A DNA stretch of 30,055 nucleotides. It comes from CAZNVG01 sp964576475. GTDB lineage: Bacteria; Patescibacteriota; Saccharimonadia; Saccharimonadales; CAZNVG01. Below are positions 24,321-30,055 of this stretch, piece by piece; position 1 is the first letter of the stretch, and each line of letters opens with the position of its first letter. The DNA lies in contig CAZNVG010000012.1 in assembly GCA_964576475.1 (NCBI GenBank), positions 1 through 30,055 on the forward strand, in the 5' to 3' direction. The notes beneath the pieces are model-generated. The model worked only from the letters and a program-made list of their open reading frames with translations. It did not search any database and was not told the origin of the DNA. The position numbers were made by a program, and so were the translations under genes.

Positions 24321-27300
24321 TCAAAACAATCGAACTATCAATTCCAGGTATGCATTGTAGCTCCTGCGAAAAACTTATTGGCTCGGAGTTTGAAGACTTG
24401 CCAGGTATCAAGGACTTTGAGATATCAGAGCCCAAGAAGGGTGGAACAGTTACATTCGATACGGAAGCAGTAAGCGAACAAAACATACTGGCCGCCGTGA
24501 AAGCTGCCGGATACGATGCGACTATCATCGATGGCGCTGATAAGCAAAAAGCTGTCGTAAAAACTGCCAAAGGCGAAAAAGTAGTCGATATCCCAAGCGC
24601 TGCCCAACACGTCAGAGTGGAGCTGCAGACTGTAGCCGACGGCAGTGTCAGTATCGATGCAAATGGCCGACCGACCTTTACTGGTACAATGAGCGACACG
24701 AAGTCGATTACTGTTGACGGAAAAGATCATAATATAAATGATTATGCATCTGCCAACCAAGCAGTGACCGCAACCAGCATCGTGCAGGCATTGTCATCTG
24801 TGTTTGTTCCCAAAAACAAGACTGAGAGTGTCGAGTCTCCTTTACGCAGCGATGATGTTGAGATTGTATCTAGCAAACAAGCTGCGACGACGCGTCTTGC
24901 AATTTATGGCATGCATTGTTCTTCGTGTGCTGGGTTAATCGAAAAACAACTCTCAAAAGTGCCGGGTGTCGAGAAGGCCAATGTAAACTTTTCTGCAGAG
25001 AAGGCGCTAGTTAATACGAACGGTAACGTGGAGACGGCTGATTTGCTAAAGGCAGTGAAGCGGGCTGGTTACCGCGCAGAGGCGCTTGATAATGAAGAAG
25101 CCGAAGTGAATGAGAAAGCTAATCGAGCTAAAGCAATTACTAGCTTGCGTAACAGGTTCCTCGTCAGCCTTGGACTCAGCTTGCCTATGCTGTACTTTAT
25201 GCTACTCGACTTTTTCCCATTCATGCCAGGCGGTAAGATACTTCCGCCGTACTTCGGTATCGTATCATTGATACTTACCCTTCCCGTCCAATTCATCATC
25301 GGAGCAGGCTTCTATAAGGGCATGTGGTCGGGTATGAAGATGAAAACGTTCAATATGGATAGCTTGATAGCTATTGGTACGTCTACGGCGTTCCTGTATA
25401 GCATCGTGTACTATCTGATATTTGCTATCTCAAACCAGTCGTTAATTGGGCTGAATGGTTTAAAAATTCCAGAACTCTACTTTGAGACCGCTGCTTTCTT
25501 GATTACCTTCGTGATCTTAGGTAAATGGCTCGAAGCACGGGCAAAAAATAAAACCTCAGATGCCATTAAAAAACTGATGGGCCTCCAGGCGAAAACAGCA
25601 CGTGTTATACGCGGTGACGAAACATTAGACATCCCGATCGAACAGGTCGCCAATGGCGATACTATCTTAGTTCGGCCTGGTGAAAAGGTTCCTGTCGACG
25701 GTGTGATAAGCAAAGGATCATCCGCGCTTGACGAGTCTATGATCACCGGCGAAAGCTTGCCGGTAGAAAAGACCGTCGGGGCTACTGTTGTCGGAGCAAC
25801 TATCAATAAGACAGGTAGTTTTGAATTCACTGCCACGCGTGTCGGCAGCGAAACCACGCTATCGCAGATTATCCGACTCATCGAAAATGCTCAGGGTTCA
25901 AAAGCGCCAATACAAGCTTTTGCTGATAGGATTTCTTCATGGTTCGTGCCGGCAGTTATCGGTTTTGCAATCCTTACGTTCTTGGTTTGGTTCTTTATCC
26001 TTGGGGCTGGGCTTGCTTTCTCTATCATGGCCTTTACGGCCGTTATCGTGATCGCCTGCCCATGCGCGCTTGGCCTCGCTACACCGACCGCACTGATGGT
26101 AGGAACTGGTAAAGCGGCTGAACACGGGATCCTTATTAAAGGTGGTGAGCCATTAGAAATCGCCTGTAAAGTCAATGCAATCGTATTTGATAAAACAGGG
26201 ACGCTTACCAACGGCAAGCCTGAAGTTACCGACATCGTTGCCCTTGGAGCGTATGATGAAGATGAAGTTCTGCAAATCGCAGCGAGCATTGAGCGTGAGA
26301 GCGAACACCCACTTGCGGAGGCGATTTATCATTATGCCGACGAAGAGGGTGTGAAGATGCAAGAAATTAATGGCTTTGAGGCAATCCCCGGGCACGGCGT
26401 CAAGGCGAGTGTCGACGGCAAAGTGTATTACTTTGGAAATCGTCGGTTGATTGTTGAAAAACTCGGCATACAACTAGAGCGACTCGAAAAGAAGATTGAG
26501 CGCCTAGAAGCTGGTGGTAAGACCGCGATGATTTTATCGACTGAAACCGAAATCGTTGGAGTTATTGCCGTCGCCGATACCGTAAAGGCTACATCTAAAG
26601 AAGCAATTGACGCACTGCATGCACGTGGCATTGAAACGTGGATGATTACGGGGGACAATGAACGAACCGCACGGGCGATTGCTGCGCAGGTTGGGATTAC
26701 GAATATTCTTGCAGAAGTATTGCCCGAAGATAAAGCGTCTAATGTTCAGCGCATCCAAGATTCAGGTAAGGTTGTCGCTATGGTTGGCGACGGCATCAAT
26801 GACGCACCAGCTCTCGCTCAGGCGGATCTAGGTATTGCGATGGGCAGTGGAACGGATGTTGCCATGGAAACGGGCGGTATCGTTATCATTAAGAACGATA
26901 TGCGCGATGTGGTTGAAGCAATCCGTATTTCTAAAGCTACTGTCAGTAAAATACGTCAAAACATGTTCTTTGCTTTGTTTTATAACGTAGCCGGTATACC
27001 TATTGCGGCGCGCGTCTTTGCATTTGCTGGGTTGGTGTTGCGGCCTGAACTTGCTGGCCTTGCTATGGCGCTCAGTTCGATATCTGTCGTGACAAACTCG
27101 CTGACACTTCGCAGCTATCGCGCTGGAAAACGTAACTGGGTATCGACGATAACTCCGATCGCGATTGGCGTGCTGTTTATCGGTTTGTTTGTTTCGTTCG
27201 CCAAACTTAGCTCTCAAATGGAATCGCAGACGGCTATGGCCGGGGGTATTCTTGTTTCTCAAAAGAGTGTTAAATCGATCAACAGCACCTTTGCGAGTGT

Positions 27301-27919
27301 AGATAATGCCGTAGCTTTTGCTGACGGCGGTACACCAAAGTTGTTTGCCGCTGCGAACACATTGCCAGCCGATTTTGCCATAGGTAGTGGCTCTGTTGAT
27401 ATGTCTAATCGAGGCGTGGTTATTGGCAGTGCTGAAGCAAAAATGATGCAAGAAGAGGGACTATTCAAGAACGTTGGCGATGTATTGCCGAACTTTTTTG
27501 GCGCAAAAAATGTGACAGTGGTCGGTATACTGAAGCCAACTGGGACACTTGCTGACTCATACCACTTCTTGTCACCTAACGTATTTGCTGAGTTGAATAC
27601 GGCCGCTCGTTTGCAGGTTGTTGCAGAGGAGAATGGCAGCACGAAGCTGTTTTACTTCACCCAAAACGCTGCACCAGAGAAATTGGCTGGTAAGATTGAG
27701 GCAACATCATCGGCGAAAATTGGTGGCAGCACCTATTACCCTGTATATATCGGTAGTAGCGAAGCCGAAATGATGAAAGATGCCAAGCTTTTCATGAAAG
27801 ATGGCGACACTATCAAGGGGTTCTTCGGAAACAATGCGATTGTATATACGTTACCAAAAACTGACACTGCACTGGATACTATGCACTTTGTCGATGCAAG
27901 TTTCGTAGTTGCTGATTAG
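24317..27919 (+). CDS. copA: CopA-type copper P-type ATPase with unusual C-terminal extension
   Basis: A 1200-residue P1B-1 ATPase exporting Cu+; usual CopA proteins have about 750-850 residues. Order: HMA1 with GMHCSSC (C14, C17), an unassigned 110-residue insert (about 72-190), HMA2 (C201, C204), membrane region, TGES (477-480), CPC metal motif (581-583), DKTGTLT with phosphorylated D625, SEHP (H664), GDGINDAP, then the family's last helix ending near residue 933. Here a further hydrophobic helix (about 943-964) and some 235 residues follow. Eight family helices plus this one would place the tail outside the cell membrane. The tail contains two similar units (1034-1085 and 1143-1192), e.g. 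VVIGSAEAKMM/VYIGSSEAEMM. It is coupled to copZ. Confidence 0.93.
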   Translation: MIKTIELSIPGMHCSSCEKLIGSEFEDLPGIKDFEISEPKKGGTVTFDTEAVSEQNILAAVKAAGYDATIIDGADKQKAVVKTAKGEKVVDIPSAAQHVRVELQTVADGSVSIDANGRPTFTGTMSDTKSITVDGKDHNINDYASANQAVTATSIVQALSSVFVPKNKTESVESPLRSDDVEIVSSKQAATTRLAIYGMHCSSCAGLIEKQLSKVPGVEKANVNFSAEKALVNTNGNVETADLLKAVKRAGYRAEALDNEEAEVNEKANRAKAITSLRNRFLVSLGLSLPMLYFMLLDFFPFMPGGKILPPYFGIVSLILTLPVQFIIGAGFYKGMWSGMKMKTFNMDSLIAIGTSTAFLYSIVYYLIFAISNQSLIGLNGLKIPELYFETAAFLITFVILGKWLEARAKNKTSDAIKKLMGLQAKTARVIRGDETLDIPIEQVANGDTILVRPGEKVPVDGVISKGSSALDESMITGESLPVEKTVGATVVGATINKTGSFEFTATRVGSETTLSQIIRLIENAQGSKAPIQAFADRISSWFVPAVIGFAILTFLVWFFILGAGLAFSIMAFTAVIVIACPCALGLATPTALMVGTGKAAEHGILIKGGEPLEIACKVNAIVFDKTGTLTNGKPEVTDIVALGAYDEDEVLQIAASIERESEHPLAEAIYHYADEEGVKMQEINGFEAIPGHGVKASVDGKVYYFGNRRLIVEKLGIQLERLEKKIERLEAGGKTAMILSTETEIVGVIAVADTVKATSKEAIDALHARGIETWMITGDNERTARAIAAQVGITNILAEVLPEDKASNVQRIQDSGKVVAMVGDGINDAPALAQADLGIAMGSGTDVAMETGGIVIIKNDMRDVVEAIRISKATVSKIRQNMFFALFYNVAGIPIAARVFAFAGLVLRPELAGLAMALSSISVVTNSLTLRSYRAGKRNWVSTITPIAIGVLFIGLFVSFAKLSSQMESQTAMAGGILVSQKSVKSINSTFASVDNAVAFADGGTPKLFAAANTLPADFAIGSGSVDMSNRGVVIGSAEAKMMQEEGLFKNVGDVLPNFFGAKNVTVVGILKPTGTLADSYHFLSPNVFAELNTAARLQVVAEENGSTKLFYFTQNAAPEKLAGKIEATSSAKIGGSTYYPVYIGSSEAEMMKDAKLFMKDGDTIKGFFGNNAIVYTLPKTDTALDTMHFVDASFVVAD

Positions 27920-28017
27920 CTTTATATATGCTTGGTATATTCCATGAAGGCATATAGGACATAACCAAACTTTTCGTAGGTGTTAATAAAAAAGCTCAAT
28001 TACAATCCGAAAAAAAT

Positions 28018-28047
28018 ACCAAACCACGACAGGGGTCGTGGTTTGGT
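28018..28047 (-). terminator. Strong 13-bp hairpin with T-run on the minus strand
   Basis: ACCAAACCACGAC (28018-28030) and its exact reverse complement (28035-28047) enclose the four-base loop AGGG. Read on the minus strand the stem is followed at once by ATTTTTTT, an intrinsic terminator. On the plus strand, about 100 bases after copA, the stem is followed only by TAAAAT, so plus-strand termination is less certain. The stretch 27920-28017 before it shows nothing else. Confidence 0.75.
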
Positions 28048-28064
28048 TAAAATAGTTGAAATAA

Positions 28065-28208
28065 TTTTGGCTGGGGCTCAGTAACTTATTCCAAACTTTT
28101 GAAGACCTTGAATCTGTTGTAGACAAGGAATCTAAAATTGTCAGCATCCGTAAGCTTTTGGATAAGGATGATGCGCAACAGAACGACGAAAAGGAGCCGC
28201 AAAGATAG
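28065..28208 (+). pseudogene. Possible gene remnant (47 open codons, no start)
   Basis: A plus-strand frame is open from 28065 to the TAG at 28206 and reads like protein: LSNLFQTFEDLESVVDKE, then a charged, Lys/Asp/Gln-rich end (LLDKDDAQQNDEKEPQR). There is no ATG or Shine-Dalgarno site, and the frame is closed just upstream of 28065. It could be the 3' end of a lost gene, left by the rearrangement that joined the copper island to the next genes. It may also be chance; no family is recognised. Confidence 0.3.
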
Positions 28209-28246
28209 AATTGCGGCAATTCCTCATTCAAGCCAGAAAAAAGATT

Positions 28247-28271
28247 ATACTTACGATAAAAACGTAAGTAT
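28247..28271 (-). terminator. Intrinsic terminator of the PLD operon
   Basis: On the minus strand ATACTTACG and CGTAAGTAT form a nine-base-pair stem with a seven-base loop, starting three bases after the stop of the 70-aa gene. The stem is followed after three bases by TCTTTTTT. The stem is AT-rich but position and T-run fit an intrinsic terminator. Confidence 0.7.
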
Positions 28272-28274
28272 GCA

Positions 28275-28487
28275 CTAATTGTCACGCTTTGAGGAAAACT
28301 GTTCGTAGAGCTGCTGCAACTCTTCGTCGGACAGCTGGTGTCCTAGCTCATGTATCACGGTTTGGTAATATTCAAGGTAAGCAATTGCATCTTCGGGCGT
28401 TGCATGATCCGGATCAATCCTCTTTAGATAGTTAATCGTCTTATCAATGTCAACCTCGTTCAGCTCGTAGGGTTCAAAATTGTCCAT
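28275..28487 (-). CDS. Small acidic helical protein, unknown function
   Basis: A 70-residue protein; I choose the ATG at 28487 because AAGGAG lies seven bases before it, inside the end of the PLD gene (14-base overlap). A longer frame to 28520 lacks such a site. The protein is acidic and helical (DEELQQLYEQF). It contains IHELGHQL, which has the HExxH pattern of zinc peptidases, but the protein is far too small for a usual peptidase domain and the match may be chance. It is followed by a terminator, so it is the last gene of its operon. Confidence 0.68.
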   Translation of the reverse strand: MDNFEPYELNEVDIDKTINYLKRIDPDHATPEDAIAYLEYYQTVIHELGHQLSDEELQQLYEQFSSKRDN

Positions 28488-28974
28488 AGCTTGTCTCCTT
28501 ATTGTATCTTTGTAGCCCAAGGTACTTATACAAGTCGTTAGCTACCACATCTGATACTATACGCCTCATTATCTCACAACTGTCGCTAAACGATAGAATA
28601 TTCAAGCTACCCTCATACGTTACATGGCGGTCAATAATCGCTAACTTTCGATGATGTTTAGCTGTATATAGCACTGTAATCCCCATGTCTTGCAATATCA
28701 TCACTGCCTCTTGGGCTTGCCTTACATAATCCCCATCATGCTCGATTGGGTCTCGTGTGTTGATAATGATTTTTACATTACGCCTGCACATTTTTTCAAA
28801 AATGGGCAGGAGCACGTTTATGCGGCTTGCAGTAATGAATGGGCTCTCAATGATTAATTCGCGTTGGCAACGCAGTAAATCGTTCTCTAGCGCCGCATAA
28901 AACGTGTTTTGGTCGAAGAGAGACGTACTATCACACACGAAGGGCCTGGAACGACTAAACCATCTACTTAACAT
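28474..28974 (-). CDS. Single-HKD phospholipase D-like nuclease domain protein
   Basis: A 166-residue protein of the PLD superfamily. One HKD motif is present: H108-R-K110-LAII-D115 followed by EGSLN (G122, S123, N125). The earlier part (RELIIESPFI, then NVKIIINTRD) gives the alternating strands and helices of the PLDc_2 fold. Proteins with one HKD act as dimers, as in the Nuc nuclease and BfiI, and often cut DNA. Substrate here is unknown. A GGGAG site eight bases upstream supports the ATG at 28974. The gene overlaps a 32-aa ORF upstream and the 70-aa gene downstream, making a short operon that ends in a terminator. Confidence 0.85.
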   Translation of the reverse strand: MLSRWFSRSRPFVCDSTSLFDQNTFYAALENDLLRCQRELIIESPFITASRINVLLPIFEKMCRRNVKIIINTRDPIEHDGDYVRQAQEAVMILQDMGITVLYTAKHHRKLAIIDRHVTYEGSLNILSFSDSCEIMRRIVSDVVANDLYKYLGLQRYNKETSYGQF

Positions 28975-29062
28975 GGTAGTTACTCCCTTCGGTTTCTATT
29001 TCATTAATCACAATCTTTCCGTTATAATACTCAAAGCCCAATTCGATCAATTTATCGTGCAT
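28964..29062 (-). CDS. Possible 32-residue peptide upstream of the PLD gene
   Basis: An ATG-initiated frame begins MHDKLIELGFEYYNGKIVIN and ends with TAG at 28964, overlapping the PLD start by 11 bases. The Shine-Dalgarno site of the PLD gene lies inside it, so it could couple translation. A GGGA sits close to its ATG. The frame stays open upstream for about 150 further bases without an ATG, so a longer product from a GTG or TTG start is possible. The amino acid composition looks like real protein. No family is recognised. Confidence 0.42.
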   Translation of the reverse strand: MHDKLIELGFEYYNGKIVINEIETEGSNYHVK

Positions 29063-29113
29063 CAATCCCAAACTAGGGAGAATCTGGTTCCACGACAGAT
29101 CGCATATGTGCAC

Positions 29114-29155
29114 CAAAACAAATAGTTGGACTTTTAGGTTCGACTTTTTGTTTTG
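29114..29155. repeat. Long imperfect hairpin in the PLD operon upstream region
   Basis: CAAAACAAA (29114-29122) pairs with TTTGTTTTG (29147-29155), and the inner GTTGGA and TTCGAC extend the stem with two G-U pairs, leaving an eight-base loop. No T-run follows on either strand. It may be part of the 5' leader of the minus-strand operon or a structured spacer between the two divergent genes. Confidence 0.4.
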
Positions 29156-29238
29156 TTGAAAGACTTGAATCGATAGGTGAAAACCGCCAATCGGCTTTGC
29201 GATATCGCGCTACTACAAATCATGCTAATGTATAAAAT

Positions 29239-29619
29239 ATGAATTTACACATTAAAATATTCTCGTTAATCGCGGTCTTCGTTTCGATGTTCTTAGTCTG
29301 GCCAGATTTTGGGATCAATTTTGACTATGACTGCTCGGGTACGTCGGCGACATCTATCGCAACTGGCGGCGAGTGCCCAGTAACTACTCAAACGGATTAT
29401 ACGAACTTTCAGATGGCAGGTGGGTGGCGTTGGGCGCAAAATAATTTTTGCGTGCAGGACGGTAGCATAATGCTGTTTAGCAATATGTGCCAATCTGAGA
29501 CTGCTGACGAAGCGCGGTCGCTAAAATTTGCTTTTCTCGGAAGCGCACTAATCACTACAGTACTGGGACTATTTGCATTTAGAAAAGCTATCTCGTCGAC
29601 ACTTAAAAAGACTGGATAG
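29239..29619 (+). CDS. Membrane protein with four-cysteine external loop
   Basis: A 126-residue protein with two membrane helices (about 4-21 and 96-114) around a loop of some 75 residues. The loop has four cysteines (C32, C46, C71, C84), which could form two disulfides, and an aromatic GGWRWAQNNF segment. A basic C-terminal tail suggests that both ends are cytoplasmic and the loop is outside. No Shine-Dalgarno site is visible; TAATGT or TATAAA within 13 bases of the ATG could be a -10 box for a leaderless transcript. I do not recognise the family and nothing around it tells its role. Confidence 0.65.
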   Translation: MNLHIKIFSLIAVFVSMFLVWPDFGINFDYDCSGTSATSIATGGECPVTTQTDYTNFQMAGGWRWAQNNFCVQDGSIMLFSNMCQSETADEARSLKFAFLGSALITTVLGLFAFRKAISSTLKKTG

Positions 29620-29787
29620 TTGGTGATAAGAGTCTTTAACCTAAATAACGATAGAATTAGTCTAAATTTGCGAACTGCGCACCCAACGTCATACAACTTA
29701 CTCCCAATGTTCGTACTCCGTTAAGGAGACCTCAGAGCGAAAAACGGCTAGCGATAAAGCAATAACCCACATTGGAAAAATCACAAT
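29620..29787. other. Non-coding stretch
   Basis: Between the four-cysteine protein gene and the interrupted helix-turn-helix gene I see no convincing gene, tRNA or repeat. CCGTT and AACGG near 29718-29748 could make a weak stem. An 11-codon minus-strand frame with a GGGAG site near 29690 is too short to call. Confidence 0.5.
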
Positions 29788-29973
29788 TTAAGAGAACAGT
29801 TCTCTTGACCCATCCATCTGCCAGTGTTGGTTAAATATCTCCCACTTACTCCTCCAGCGCCATACCGTACTGTGATGGACGCCAAACCGTAGTAGTGGGC
29901 AAACCCTCTTCTACGAGCACCGCAAGATGGCAGCTCTAGCTTCTGGCAGGTTAGGATTGGTAGAATCGGCCAT
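29788..29973 (-). pseudogene. Helix-turn-helix protein gene interrupted by an in-frame TAG
   Basis: From an ATG at 29973 with a GGAGGGAGG site, the frame reads MADSTNPNLPEARAAILRCS, meets TAG at codon 21 (29911-29913), then continues in the same frame as KRVCPLLRFGVHHSTVWRWR and on to a TAA at 29788. RFGVHHSTVWRWRSKW is a typical helix-turn-helix of the resolvase/transposase kind. A single-base change (for example CAG to TAG) would explain it, so it is probably a recent pseudogene; suppressed or programmed readthrough is an alternative. The intact reading would be 61 residues, shorter than a transposase, so it may be a DNA-binding protein or the front of a decayed element. Confidence 0.6.
29790..29806. 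repeat. 17-base palindrome at the end of the helix-turn-helix gene
   Basis: AAGAGAAC, one base, then GTTCTCTT: an exact dyad overlapping the last codons of the interrupted gene. It could be a protein-binding site or a weak hairpin; on the minus strand a T-run comes only some ten bases later. Confidence 0.45.
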
Positions 29974-30010
29974 AGCAGGCCTCCCTCCTGTAATTATGTG
30001 ATGTAACTAC

Positions 30011-30040
30011 AGTATACGGAGCGCCTGCTTTTGGTTGCAA
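30011..30040 (-). promoter_or_regulatory. Promoter of the interrupted helix-turn-helix gene
   Basis: On the minus strand TTGCAA (30035-30040), an 18-base spacer and TATACT (30011-30016) form a good sigma-70-type promoter about 38 bases before the ATG. Its quality suggests that the region is still transcribed. Confidence 0.55.
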
Positions 30041-30055
30041 AGGTGTTGAGTTAGT

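Noticed and set aside
28050..28090. TGGCTGGGGCTC resembling the reverse complement of a tRNA 3' end (acceptor stem plus CCA)
   Set aside because: The adjoining sequence lacks a T-loop (TTCRA) at the right distance and no cloverleaf can be drawn.
27983..28285. Minus-strand 100-codon open frame
   Set aside because: It runs through two terminator hairpins and overlaps the end of the 70-aa gene; composition (Ser/Leu/Phe-rich) looks like non-coding sequence.
28380..28410. HELGH as proof of a zinc metallopeptidase
   Set aside because: A 70-residue protein cannot hold a standard peptidase fold and no third ligand is visible, so I report it only as an observation.
28904..29125. Plus-strand 73-codon open frame
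   Set aside because: It is opposite the PLD start and the 32-aa frame, which have better ribosome sites and protein-like composition.
1..30055. CRISPR arrays, tRNA or rRNA genes
   Set aside because: No regularly spaced direct repeats, cloverleaf sequences or rRNA-like stretches were seen on either strand.

Overview
The window looks like part of a Patescibacteria (CPR) genome, most probably Candidatus Saccharibacteria (TM7). This is an inference from gene content: a minimal Gram-positive-like type IV secretion operon (VirB2-like pilin, VirB6-like channel, PrgI/VirB3-like protein, VirB4 split in two, CHAP-domain protein, TraG/HerA-like ATPase), many four-base ATGA-type gene overlaps, clear Shine-Dalgarno sites, and TGA used as a normal stop, which argues against the code-25 CPR lineages. 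No rRNA or marker gene is present, so the assignment is tentative.

Bases 1-9327 (minus strand) hold a small membrane protein gene and a tightly coupled defence operon. In transcription order it is hsdM, a GIY-YIG/DUF4357 protein, hsdS, an OLD-family ATPase-TOPRIM protein, a compact UvrD-like helicase, and hsdR. It is a type I restriction-modification system with a Gabija-like GajA/GajB pair inserted between hsdS and hsdR.

Bases 9581-17428 (plus strand) are the type IV secretion operon. The VirB6-like protein starts with a domain resembling the pilin encoded just upstream. The intergenic end of this operon carries a perfect 25-bp inverted repeat.

Bases 17655-27919 are a copper-handling island organised as two divergent operons from one 88-bp control region. 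The minus operon encodes an ArsR regulator fused to a YHS metal domain, two small membrane proteins (34 and 64 aa), a CopB-type ATPase (CPH motif) and two DUF305 proteins. The plus operon encodes a secreted small protein, a stand-alone YHS protein, a Met/His-rich membrane peptide, an HMA-transporter-cupredoxin fusion, a CopZ-like chaperone and a 1200-aa CopA-type ATPase (CPC motif). CopA has an unusual extra C-terminal membrane segment and about 235 further residues containing two repeats. Together these would sense copper in the cytoplasm, carry it to the pumps and bind it outside.

Bases 28000-30055 hold a small minus-strand operon (32-aa peptide, single-HKD phospholipase D-like nuclease, 70-aa protein, terminator), a four-cysteine membrane protein gene, and a helix-turn-helix gene interrupted by an in-frame TAG.
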